In this document: in pieces, positions 33,991 to 45,700 of the stretch
How the letters are laid out: every line of letters begins with the position of its first letter
Position numbering within the stretch: position 1 is the stretch's first letter
Source: Mycoplasmopsis canis PG 14
Lineage (GTDB): Bacteria; Bacillota_I; Bacilli_A; Mycoplasmatales; Metamycoplasmataceae
Length of the DNA: 64,000 nucleotides
Assembly: GCF_001553195.1 (NCBI RefSeq)
Contig: NZ_CP014281.1
Location: 744,001 to 808,000 of the forward strand
Direction of reading: 5' to 3'
The notes under the pieces: model-generated
Told to the model about the DNA's origin: nothing
Database searches by the model: none
The model's input: only the letters and a program-made list of their open reading frames with translations
Translations under genes and position numbers: made by a program

Positions 33991-35514
33991 TTAAATTTCG
34001 TTTTTAGAATTAATATTTTGTATTTTTAAAGAATTTTTCTTAAAGGTATCTATAATATTTTCAGAAATAAAAGATTTATTGTAAAAGATTTGAATTATTT
34101 TTAAATTTTCCTCATTAGCCTTTAAAATTTTTTTATTATTTTTAAAAATCTTATATGAGTAAATAAATTTAATTAAAGCATAAATAATTGAAGAAATAAA
34201 AACAATTCCAGAAAGTAACACTAAAATAAGTCACGAAATAAATCAATTATAGTTATCTAATATACTTGCAATCCATTTATCATGAATTCAAGTAGCAACC
34301 TGTCATAATCCCGAAACCGATAAAAGTGATGTTCCAATAATTACTCATAATGCTAAAATAGATTCTCTAAATGATTTATTGTTGTTTTTTCTATCATTTA
34401 CAGTAAATTTTTGTTCATTTTTATATTTATCTATTTCTTTAATTAGATTAATAAATTTAATTTTTAAATTTTCACTTAAAGCTGAAGGGATAACAGAAAG
34501 TTGTTCAACTAAATTAGTATCATATATAGTTATAAAAGATCTTGGGACTGATTTATAATATTTTCCTTTTTCTTTTAATTTAAATGAGTCAGATAACTTA
34601 TTTTTTATTAACGCATTCTGACAAGATTGATGGTAGTTATAACCCCATATTACATAAGCTAATGCTTTACTATAATATAATTGAAAATCTCAATAGTTAT
34701 TATTTATTTTCGAAGGTAAATTATCAGCAATTTTTTCTCTAAAATGATTAGTTGCTTTTATTCTTATATTTTCTTGGTCAAATTCAAAAATATCGCCATA
34801 ATAATTAATTTCACGAATATTCAATTCATCTACAATTTCTTCAGATATTTCATTTAAATTAAAAACTGATACCTGCTTTAATTTATTTTTTATGTTTGCT
34901 CTAGCAAATTTCATAAATTCTTCATTTTTAATTTTATCTAAAGAAAAATCCTTATAAAGATTCGCAAATATTTGATCAACAATACACATTGCATTTTCTA
35001 AGCTGTAAAAACTAGTTTGATGTAAATGAGCTAAATAAGTTTTTTTTATAAAGTCTTCATCTTTTTTATTAATATATTGTAATAAACTAGATGTTTTTAT
35101 AATCAATGAATCATCAGGCATAACAAATATATCCATAAATGAACTAAAGTTATAGATATATTTGTAAGCTATTTTATCACTTTTATAAATGATGTTTTTT
35201 TCATTTTTTCTATGATTAATTTTTTGTTTTAAGAAAACAGCTTTTTCATACCTTTCTTCAATTAAAGACATTTTCATTTTTAAATTTAACTCTGAATCCA
35301 TATCATATTCATAATTATTTTCGTTTTCATTTTTATTATTAAATATAGTATTTGAACTCTTAAATAATAAATTATAAATGTCATCTAATAACATATCATT
35401 TTTATCATTTTCTTTATCGCTTTGATATTTTAAAATTAAGTCCTTAACACTGATTTCAGCAAATGTTTCTACATAAATATATTCTTTTTTATTTTTTTGT
35501 ACATTTTTAATCAT
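33991..35514 (-). CDS. Unknown protein with two C-terminal membrane helices
   Basis: A 507-residue protein continuous through six TGA-Trp codons, most of them in the membrane part. I do not recognise it. Residues 1-400 are hydrophilic and helix-rich with an Asn/Glu/Asp-rich stretch near 55-75 and no signal peptide. Residues about 402-425 and 440-465 form two hydrophobic helices, followed by a basic cytoplasmic tail. The large domain is therefore probably cytoplasmic. It stands alone between ffh and tRNA-Leu. There is no Shine-Dalgarno; TATAAT (minus, 35521-35526) ends six bases before the start, again a leaderless arrangement. It is very A+T-rich even for this genome. Confidence 0.8.
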
Positions 35515-35596
35515 AGTTAAATTATAATAAAATATTTTATAAATATATATTTTTACCGCTACAAATTGGGGTATATAAAATAAAAAAATATTTTTC

Positions 35597-35623
35597 TTGA
35601 CTTTTTTATGTTTATGCTATAAT
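35597..35623 (+). promoter_or_regulatory. Promoter of the tRNA-Leu/tRNA-Lys unit
   Basis: TTGACT (35597-35602) and an extended -10 TATGCTATAAT (hexamer 35618-35623) with a 15-base spacer lie 23 bases before the tRNA. It is one of the few spots in the window with a recognisable -35. Confidence 0.75.
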
Positions 35624-35646
35624 ATTAAAGCAATTAAAAATGAGTT

Positions 35647-35732
35647 GCCCAGGTGGCGGAATGGTAGACGCAAGGGACTTAAAATCCCTCGATCGCAAGA
35701 TCGTGCTGGTTCAAGTCCAGTCCTGGGCACCA
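35647..35732 (+). tRNA. tRNA-Leu (anticodon TAA)
   Basis: An 86-base class II tRNA with a long variable arm (GATCGCAAGATC). The acceptor GCCCAGG pairs perfectly with CCTGGGC, the anticodon loop CTTAAAA holds TAA, the T arm is CTGGTTCAAGTCCAG, and CCA is encoded. Confidence 0.97.
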
Positions 35733-35739
35733 AAAATGT

Positions 35740-35815
35740 GCGTCCTTAGCTCAGCAGGTAGAGCAAATGGCTTTTAACCATTGGGTCAGAGGTTCGAATC
35801 CTCTAGGACGTACCA
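35740..35815 (+). tRNA. tRNA-Lys (anticodon TTT)
   Basis: A 76-base cloverleaf seven bases after tRNA-Leu, so the two are co-transcribed. The acceptor GCGTCCT pairs with AGGACGT (one wobble), the stem AATGG/CCATT encloses CTTTTAA with anticodon TTT, and CCA is encoded. It is a substrate expected for MnmA in this window. Confidence 0.97.
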
Positions 35816-35831
35816 TTTCATGAAAATGACC

Positions 35832-35865
35832 AAACAAGCTTAAGCTTGTTTTTTTTTTTTTTTTT
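35832..35865 (+). terminator. Intrinsic terminator of the tRNA-Leu/Lys unit with 17-T tail
   Basis: AAACAAGCTT and AAGCTTGTTT form a self-complementary ten-pair element, so the hairpin loop uses its central bases. It runs into 17 consecutive T (35849-35865), longer than needed for termination. Confidence 0.88.
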
Positions 35866-35944
35866 GTATAACAAAAAATAAAAGAAGGAACTAAAATTGT
35901 ATAAAAAAATTACCTAAAAAGGTAATTTTGGTCACAAAGTGAAA

Positions 35945-36021
35945 TGGTGCGAACGAATGGACTTGAACCATCGACCTCACGATTATCAGTCGTGTGCTCT
36001 AACCAGCTGAGCTACGCTCGC
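35945..36021 (-). tRNA. tRNA-Ile (anticodon GAT)
   Basis: A 77-base cloverleaf on the minus strand with acceptor GCGAGCG/CGTTCGC, anticodon stem ACGAC.../...GTCGT-type pairing around CTGATAA with anticodon GAT, T arm TGGTTCAAGTCCA, and encoded CCA. Confidence 0.97.
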
Positions 36022-36075
36022 ATAAGCAAGACTATTATACCATAAATGCATAAAAGTCAAACTTTATTATTAAAA

Positions 36076-36471
36076 TTAACGTTTTGAGAATTGTCTTGCA
36101 CGACGAGCTGCACGTAATCCTGGTTTTTTACGTTCTTTAGCACGAGCATCTCTTGTAAGCATTCCTGCAGATTTTAGTGCTGCACGGTAGTCTGCACTAG
36201 CTTCTAATAAAGCACGTGCAATACCTAGTCTAATAGCACCTGCTTGCCCACTTAAACCTCCACCTGCTACAATAACAGAAACGTCAAATTGTCCTGTTGT
36301 TTCTGTTAATGCAAATGGTTGATTAGCATCTTTTAAATAAATATCTGATGTTAAGTATTCACGAGCATCTCTTTTGTTAATTAAGAATTTTCCTGAACCT
36401 TTTGTCAACTTAACACGAGCAACTGAAGATTTTCTTCTTCCTAGCCCTTTGTACTCTATGTTTTTACTCAT
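36076..36471 (-). CDS. rpsI: Ribosomal protein S9 (uS9)
   Basis: A 131-residue protein of the 30S subunit. [20 protein letters not shown] near the start and the basic C-terminal tail [17 protein letters not shown], which reaches the P-site tRNA, are diagnostic. It follows rplM by two bases, the conserved rplM-rpsI pair. Confidence 0.98.
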   Translation of the reverse strand: MSKNIEYKGLGRRKSSVARVKLTKGSGKFLINKRDAREYLTSDIYLKDANQPFALTETTGQFDVSVIVAGGGLSGQAGAIRLGIARALLEASADYRAALKSAGMLTRDARAKERKKPGLRAARRARQFSKR

Positions 36472-36473
36472 AA

Positions 36474-36908
36474 TTATTTAACCTCTAATCTTTCTGGTTG
36501 TTGTGCTTCATGTTTGTGCTCTGTACCTGCATAAATAAATAAATTACGACGTTGTTTGTTACCTAATTTTGTATGAGGAATCATACCGTGAATAGCTTTT
36601 TCAATTAAAGCTGTAGGTCTTTTTACTCTTAATTTAGCTGCTACTATACTTTTTAATCCACCTGGGTATCCTGAGTGAGAGTAGTAAATTTTGTTATCCT
36701 CTTTTTTACCTGTTAAAACAATTTTTTCGGCATTAATAATAATAACATTATCTCCCATATCAGCATTTGGTGTAAAAGTAGCTTTATTTTTTCCTCTTAG
36801 AACTGAAGCAACAAATGCTGCTAAACGTCCTAAAACTTGCCCTTCAGCATCAACAACGTATCATTTTTTGTCTGCTTTTTGAGAATTCACTATTGTTGTT
36901 TGTCTCAT
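36474..36908 (-). CDS. rplM: Ribosomal protein L13 (uL13)
   Basis: A 144-residue 50S assembly protein, read from ATG 36908 through one TGA-Trp-free N-terminus and into [26 protein letters not shown], then [22 protein letters not shown] and the C-terminal [23 protein letters not shown]. The start follows GTGGAGGAAAAT. An extended -10 (GTGGTATAATA on the minus strand near 36970) gives a leader of roughly 60 bases; I see no convincing L13 leader fold in it. Confidence 0.97.
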
Positions 36909-37117
36909 ATTTTCCTCCACGTTAATTTTTGTAAGTCAAATGTAAATATATAAATTGCTTAGTTATTATACCACAATAATAGAAATTAATTGAAAAATTT
37001 AATTTTGCAGAAATTGCTTATAATAAAGGCACTAATTATATAATTTGTAAAAATTTATTATAATTATTTAAAAATAAAAAGTAAAAAGTTATTACTTTTG
37101 ATATAATTTTATTAATT

Positions 37118-37193
37118 GCCGTCATAGCTCAGCAGGTAGAGCACATCCATGGTAAGGATGGGGTCGCTGGTTCAAGTCCAGTTGTCGGCACCA
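37118..37193 (+). tRNA. tRNA-Thr (anticodon GGT)
   Basis: A 76-base cloverleaf with encoded CCA. The anticodon stem CATCC/GGATG encloses ATGGTAA with anticodon GGT. The acceptor GCCGTCA against TGTCGGC leaves a T-T mismatch at the fifth pair; all other pairs hold. An extended -10 TGATATAAT (hexamer 37102-37107) lies just upstream. Confidence 0.95.
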
Positions 37194-37213
37194 TTTTTTT
37201 ATTTTAAAATAAA

Positions 37214-37244
37214 AAAACGAGATATTCAATCTCGATTTTTTATA
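37214..37244. terminator. Bidirectional terminator between tRNA-Thr and trxA
   Basis: CGAGAT and ATCTCG form a stem around TTCAA (read on plus), with A7 on the left and T6 on the right, so it serves both the tRNA and the convergent trxA gene. Confidence 0.88.
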
Positions 37245-37246
37245 CT

Positions 37247-37558
37247 TTATTTATTGATAAAATCACTTAATTCATGTGATAAATCATCAAAAGTTCTGAA
37301 TCCTAAAAGGTCACCGACCATTTTACCATCTTCATATAATTGAGTGTAAGGAATTGATCTAACACCTGCTTGATTAGCAAATTCTCTATTTTCTTCAATG
37401 TTTACTCTTAAAATTTCAACACCTTTTTTTTCTGCTAGTTCTTCTAATGTAGATTTATACATTCTACATGGCCCACATCATAGTGCATGAAAAACTAATA
37501 GTTTTTTACCTTCTTTGATAGATTCTAAAGCTTCTTGTGTATTTACTTCACGTAACAT
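37247..37558 (-). CDS. trxA: Thioredoxin
   Basis: A 103-residue thiol-disulfide carrier. The active site WCGPC is near residue 27 (its Trp encoded by TGA), followed by VEILRVNIEENREFANQAGVRSIPYTQLYEDGK with the conserved cis-Pro loop. ATG 37558 follows AAAAGAGGTACTT. It has its own transcript on the minus strand, downstream of the aminopeptidase gene. In mycoplasmas it works with thioredoxin reductase in defence against oxidants. Confidence 0.95.
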
Positions 37559-37600
37559 AAGTACCTCTTTTCGTTTTTATAATTATACAATAAAAAATAA

Positions 37601-37640
37601 AAAAAGTTAGTTTTTTTGATAAATTTATGCAAAAAAACTA
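37601..37640 (-). terminator. Intrinsic terminator after aminopeptidase 1
   Basis: TAGTTTTTTTG and CAAAAAAACTA form a perfect 11-pair stem with an 11-base loop, followed on the minus strand by a T-rich tail. It lies between the aminopeptidase gene and trxA. Confidence 0.75.
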
Positions 37641-37658
37641 CTTTTATTAAATTTTTAA

Positions 37659-39035
<1,377 letters not shown>

Positions 39036-39155
39036 AATTTCCCTTTCATAAATTGATATATCTATATTTTACATTATTTAAAATTCTATATCATTACATA
39101 TTTTATTTATTTTAAATAACCAAAATAAATAGACAAAATTTGATAAAATTATCCT

Positions 39156-42100
39156 ATGAATAAAAAAAGAAAAATAATTATCATAGGAGCATTATTAGGA
39201 ACTGCAGCTGTTGCTGGTATTGGGGTTACTACTGCTCTTTTAAGTAAAAATAAAAATGTAAAAGAAATAAATATTGAGGGAGTTAGTTTTAAAAATGTAA
39301 AACAAAATTCATTTGAAATTGAATTTAATGCATTTCATATTAGTGAAAGGGATTTGATTACAATTTTCTTAAATGAGCAAAAAATAGAATTTAAATTTAA
39401 TGATTTAAAACAAATTAGCAATGATAGATTTAGCTTGTCAATAAGCAACTTAAAAAGTGATACAAAATACACTTTATCTAAGATAGAAATATCTAAAAAA
39501 GTATTTACTTTTAATAATAAATTTATTAATACATTAAAAGAAGATAAAAAAGATCCAAATGAAAAAAGCGTAACAATAAATGGTGAAGTTGATATTTTAA
39601 AAGTTGATTCTACAAGTTATAAAATATCAATTCCTGTGCAAAATGAAAAAAGCGGAAACTATAGTATTAAATTAAATGACATTTTAGTAAATGGGCAGTT
39701 AGAAGAAGGGAAGGTTGTATTTAAAGCTTCTAATCTAGCCGCAAATACAAAATATACATTAAATGAGTTTAAGTTTAATGAAGAAAATATTGAGTTACCT
39801 AATAAAGATATTTCATTTGTAGTTGAGGGAACAACAACAGAGCAAAATGAATATAATATTAACGTACAAAGAATTACAAAAAATAGCGCTACTGTAATTG
39901 TTACATTGGATAATATAGAAAGTGCAAACAATTTTAAATTAGAAGTGGGTGGAAACCAATATAACCAAACTAGAGTTGAGGATAATTCAATAATTTTTCA
40001 ATTAGATAATTTGAATAAAAATACAAAATACTCTATAACTAAATTGATTAATGTAAATAATGAGTCTAAATCTTTAACTTTCGAAAATCAATTTTTCAAC
40101 ACTTTGAATGAAGAAAATTTTAGTGTGAGAAGTATTGATATTATTGAAAAATCAGATGAAAATGCGAAAGTAAAAATAAATTTTGATACTCATGTTTTTG
40201 CTTCTGAGGAAAATAAAACATTTCAACTTGTTGTCTCTGACCCTAAAGACAAAGTTTTAACATATTCTTCTGATGATTATAATAGCGAAAATGGATCAAT
40301 AACCTTTGAACTAAATAATTTAGAATTTAGTTCAAACTATGAAATAAAAAATCTTTTTATAAATAATAAAAACATTTCGATTAATAATTCAAATAAAACT
40401 GGATCAAATTGATTAAATGACTCACAAGACCTTGTTTTTTCAACAAATTTTTATAGTAAAGAAATAACTTTTGCTTCGTTTTCATCTTCTATAGATACTT
40501 CTTCAAGAGGAAAATTAATATTAAATTTTGAAGAAATTACTAATATGTTCGAAATGAAAGAAGATAGTTATCTGTTTAAAATTGAATTTAGAAATAAAGA
40601 AAATAATAAGACATTTTATTCTTGAGCAGATCTAGGAAAAGATAAAAATAATAATCTAAAAAATATAAGTTTTGATTTAGTTGATAAAAATAGTTTTGAT
40701 TATGAATCCGAAGAAAATTTATATGAATTACCAAAAAATTCGAAATTGGAAATTTTATCAGCGAAAATCGATAAAAGTGATAATTTAGATGTTTTAGACC
40801 CTAGAATAACAATTCGCTTTATCGGAAGTGAAAGCGAAATTAACACTGACTTAACATTTGATAAATACAAAAATACATCATTAAGTTATGAAAAAAGCAA
40901 TAAGACACTAAGTGTTTCAACAACAATTGAAAAAGTAGATTCATCTCAACCTAATTCTGTTCAGTTTGAATTACTATCTGACTTTGGTGCTTCATGAACT
41001 TTAAATGCTAATAAAAATGAAAACAATTTATGAAGCGCTAATATCGATCAATTAGATTTTAATGGAAAAATATATTTATCAAGAGTGCTTATAGATTCAA
41101 AAAATCTAAGAATAGATTCTGATAATAAGGGAACCATTGAAATTACCAACACCACAGCCGATCAACCTATTGAAATATCAAATATTAGCGCAAGTAGAGA
41201 TCAAGAAAATAATAATTATTCAATTATTTCATTAACTTTAAATAAAGTCATTAAAGAACTAGATGGCTATGTTACTCACCAACCTTTACTAAAAATATTT
41301 GAAGAAAATGATCAAAATAATTTAATTAGTGCTGACTTTATTTCAAAAGAAAGTAATACTTATAAATTTAAAGTATTTTTAAACCCTAACCGTTCATATA
41401 AAATAAAATTTGCTAATATAAATGATAACTACTTATATAGCGATATATCATTTAATGTTTCTGCTGCAAATAATGAAGAAAAAACAGTAGATCAACTAAA
41501 TGCAGAATTAAGTAAAATTACTTCACTTAATATGAAGCAAATGTGATGGGCTTATGGAGCTAAGCAAAAATTAATAAATAAATCTGCGTTAATGAATCTA
41601 ACAAACTTGTCAAGCGCAATTAACATTAATGATAATGTTGATGTTTTAATTGATACAGCTTTTAATAAATACGATGATATATTTGGTAAGTTAAGTATTC
41701 GGCTAAAATTAACATCCGGGTCAGATTCTACAGATTTTAAAGAAATTACTATAAATAATTTATTTTCTAAAAATTACTTTAGAACATTTGATCATAATCC
41801 TGATTTTTATAATCAAATTATTAAAGTTTCTAAAGAAGGAAGCGTTAAATTAACATCTGATTTTGACTCTTTATTTGGAGAAGAATTTAATGATACTAAT
41901 GATTTAGCTCATAGTTTTGGAAATCCTGTAAAATGAGTTGAATTAAAAAATACTAATTTATCACAATTCTTGGATATTGATGAAAGATTTAGAAGTTACG
42001 ATGACTCTAAATTTACAATTTATTTTGTTAAATTTAGTGACATAAAAAATGTTTACGAACCACATCAAACCACTCAATATGCTATGCAAGGATTCATGAA

Positions 42101-42656
42101 TTATAGAATAAACTTTTGATTTGATAATTACGATGCAAATAATAAAAACCTAAAGCCTGAATCAAAATACAAAGACGCTTCACCTGCTATGATTATTGGT
42201 GGATTTAACGGAACTGAAACAAATATAAATAAAGATTTATGACGTAGCATTCATAAGAACTTAACCGAAAATTCAATTCGTGAGTGAAATGAATTTAATA
42301 GTAAATATGGATTCAATCAAAAATCTAAGTCAAAAACTATTGATGAAATTATTTCTGAAATAAACGATATTCAAGATAAAGAACAAAAATGAAAAAAATT
42401 ACTTGAGTACTCAAATTTAAAAGCAATTATTGACCCAACAGTCTTTTTTGTTAAAAATTCATTTAACCCACCAATAGCTAAAGACTTTTTTAAGTTTGAA
42501 GTAACCTCTCTTGAAAAAGTTACTTTAGGCCAAAATAATTACTTAAAAGTAAATTTTGTTATTAAATCTATTTTAATTTCATCAAAACATAAAAACTATG
42601 ATAATTACAACATTATCCATAATAAAGAATTATCTGTCCACTTACTTAAGAAATAA
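39156..42656 (+). CDS. Large surface protein with Fn3-like (DUF1410-like) repeats
   Basis: A 1166-residue protein rebuilt through about a dozen TGA-Trp codons. An N-terminal basic stretch and hydrophobic helix (about residues 5-28) anchor or export it; there is no lipobox. Residues 40-440 hold four or five beta-rich repeats of about 90-100 residues, each ending in a motif like L..NTKYT+..; examples are NLKSDTKYTLSKIEI, NLAANTKYTLNEFKF and NLNKNTKYSITKLI. This resembles the DUF1410 or fibronectin III-like repeats of ureaplasma and mycoplasma surface proteins. The last 300 residues are different and aromatic-rich. A probable adhesin; function unknown. The -10 box lies six bases before the ATG with no Shine-Dalgarno. 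Confidence 0.85.
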
Positions 42657-42670
42657 TACTTAATAAGTTA

Positions 42671-42717
42671 AAATAAAAAAACGTATCTCACCATTTTTTG
42701 GCTGTATACGTTTTTTT
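42671..42717. terminator. Bidirectional terminator between two surface-protein genes
   Basis: AAAAAAACGTAT and ATACGTTTTTTT form a 12-pair outer stem with an inner CCA/TGG pairing. It separates the convergent Fn3-like and GH84 genes. Confidence 0.9.
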
Positions 42718-42726
42718 GTTCTTTTT

Positions 42727-45700
42727 TTACTTTTTATTTCTTTTGAAAATAAATGTATAAACAATACCTGAAATAATTAAGATAGAACTTATTGAAGCTC
42801 CCATAATTAATCCTAATTTTGAAACTTTTTTATTATCATTATTTTTATTTTTAGGAGTTTCGATTGGTTTTGCATTTTCTTGTTTGATTTTTTCTAATAA
42901 GAATTCAAGATCTGAAATACTATTAGCGTCCTTAAGATTCTTCTTAAATAAAGAAACTTTTCTTTCATTCTTTACTTTAAGTAGTTCTTTTTCTATTTCT
43001 TGTACTAGTTCATTTTTGATTTCGTTAAGGATTCTTTCATTGAGATCTTCATAATCTTTTTCGTTATCAATACTTGCAATTAAATTGCTTAAAACATTTT
43101 TTGCTTCACTATTTTTAACACGTGACACAAGATTATTTAATTTATTTTTAAAGTTCTCAATTTTTCTAGATGCTTCTTGTTTGATGATTTCATTTTGTAT
43201 TAAATCAATAATATTTGAAACATCTGCTACAGTTGTTGCATTCTCTATTTTTTCAGCAAAGTCTTTTTTATCATCTAATGAATTTAGACTATTTTTTGCT
43301 TTTCTTTTTGCTTCATTAAGTTTTGTTTCATCAAACTTAAGACCTTCTTTTGCCTCATTGAATTTAGATGTTAATAAATCGATTTGCTCTGGGGAAACAT
43401 CATCTAAATTAATTACACTTTTAATTTCATTAACTATAGAAGCGTATACTTCGAATGTTTCCTCAGTAAAAAGTTTGTCCTCATTATCTCTAGTGTTCTC
43501 AACTAATGTTTTTAATGAATTTATTTTTTCATCTCTATCACTAATTGCTTTAAAAGTAGTTTCTTGTAATTGATTTAGAATAGTTCTAACTTGAACTTCT
43601 GTAACATTCTCTGCTTCAATAATTTTATCTAGTTCTAATATTTTTTCACTCAATGGTTGAGATAAATTATTTCAGTTAAATCCATAATTATCTATAAAAG
43701 GATATGATTTAGTTTCTTTAAATGAATTGTATTCATTGATTAAAGCACCTAACTCAGTTTTTTCTAACTGATCGAATAATTTATTGAACTCTTTATTTAA
43801 ATCCGCATATTGAGTTGGGCTTATTGAATTATCAGAAAGCTTTTGCTTAATTTCATTAACTTTTTGTTGCAATGTTAAATAACTTTGCTCTGTGTAATTA
43901 TTTTTAATTAGTTTTTCAAATTTAGCAACATTTAATTCTGCAATTTGCTGATTTAATTTTGAATATTCTAAAGCACTTCTTGCGTTTTCAACATTTCTTT
44001 TAAGTTCATCTAGTTTGTTTTGTGTTAAATTTTCTGTTTGAGTTAGCTCGTGTTTAATTGCGCCAAGAGCTTTATTATATTCGAAGAATGAACTATCTGT
44101 ATATGATTTATCTTCATTATTTAAAGCTGATGAAACAATTTCTTCAAGTTCTCTTTTATCTGCTTTAACTTGAGCTTCGTTAATAGCTCTTTGCAATGCT
44201 CTTTTAGCGTTATCAACTGTTTCTTGTGTGACGCTTGCAGAATCTAATACACTATCTGCAGTCGCTTTCTCTTTATTAAATTTATCTTTTGATAACTGAA
44301 TTCAATTTTCAAAACCAGTTGGTACTGTTGAAGAAAGAACTCTTAGTTCTTCTTTATTTACTTGAACATTATTTTTTTCTACATAACCTAAAACTTCGGT
44401 AATAATCGGTTTTTTATCTGTTCATGAAAAATTAAATCCAACTATTTTCATGCCTTCTTCTTTAGGTAAATTGAATGAAGTTACTGAGTTAGATAAAACA
44501 CCTAAAGAAACTTCTTTTTGAGTGGATGTAGTTGTATCATATACGATAGCCTTTATTGTTGTGTTGATTCCTGATTCACCTTCAGAAATTACTCTAAGGT
44601 TTTTTCCAACAAATTCTTCTGGATCAACATTTAGTGTTACATTTCCGTTGCTTTTAGCTGGTTTATATGAAGTATCAAAATTGTTATCTAACATATTCTC
44701 TGGTCTTGACTTAGCATCGATTTCAACAAAATTCTCCCCATCAAATCTAGGATCTGTTTCTAAGGAAATATATTCTCCTCTATTAACTACAATTTCATTA
44801 ATAATAAGTGCTCTTGTTGGGTAATTATTTTTAATAAGTAGTTTAATATATCTAGCTTTTTTGTTTGCTATATTGTCATTGCCTCAATATTTGATATTTG
44901 GGTAATTTGAATCAACTTGACCATATCCAGAAGCTTGCAATGTTCCATTAAATGTTTCAGATCCTGCATCGTTGATACTAAATACAGTTTCATATTCACC
45001 ATCTTGAGCATTACTTATTTGAACATCTATATTTCTAGGAAAATCAACTGTATTATCAGAAGTATAAATTCTTAGAGAATGTAAATCCACTTCTGTCCCT
45101 AAGTCATAAATAGCATAATTATTTGCCGAAGGGTTACCACCAAATTTTGTTTGAGATCTAAGGTCAGTATCAAAAGCATTACCATTATACCTTGTATCTC
45201 CTCATGATGAGTTAGTAGGAATATTAGAAGTTACTAATCTACCAAAAATTGCTTTAGGTTCAGTTATCACAGTTAATTTGTTAAATGGAACAGAAATAGG
45301 TTGTTCAGAAGTATTTTGAAGCATTATATATCTAAAGTTTCTTTTTTCTGGTAAATTAGATGGATCAAGATCAATTCATGTATAACCTGAAATAGAAGCT
45401 TTTAACTTAATGTTTTCTGTTTCAGTAAATGATGCTTCAACAGATTTTATTTTATATAAATCTTTAAGATCAATACCTAAATAACCGTTTGCAGGAATTT
45501 CGTAGTTTGTAGTTTCTGTTTCTTTATCTTTTGTTCAAAGCTTAAATGTATCTTCATCTTTTAGTGTTAAAAGATGAGAATTTTCTTGAATAGTTGTGTG
45601 TAAGTATTTAGAACTAGGTGTTTCTCTATCTGTAATATCGACAGATTTTAATTTTCATCATGTAGTTGTATTTCTGTTTGAAATAATGCGAATTCCGGTC

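Noticed and set aside
35849-35865. 17-T run as a phase-variation tract
   Set aside because: It is the tail of an intrinsic terminator after tRNA genes and lies in no promoter or coding region.
36909-36990. L13 leader upstream of rplM
   Set aside because: The leader is only about 60 bases and I could not find a convincing conserved fold.
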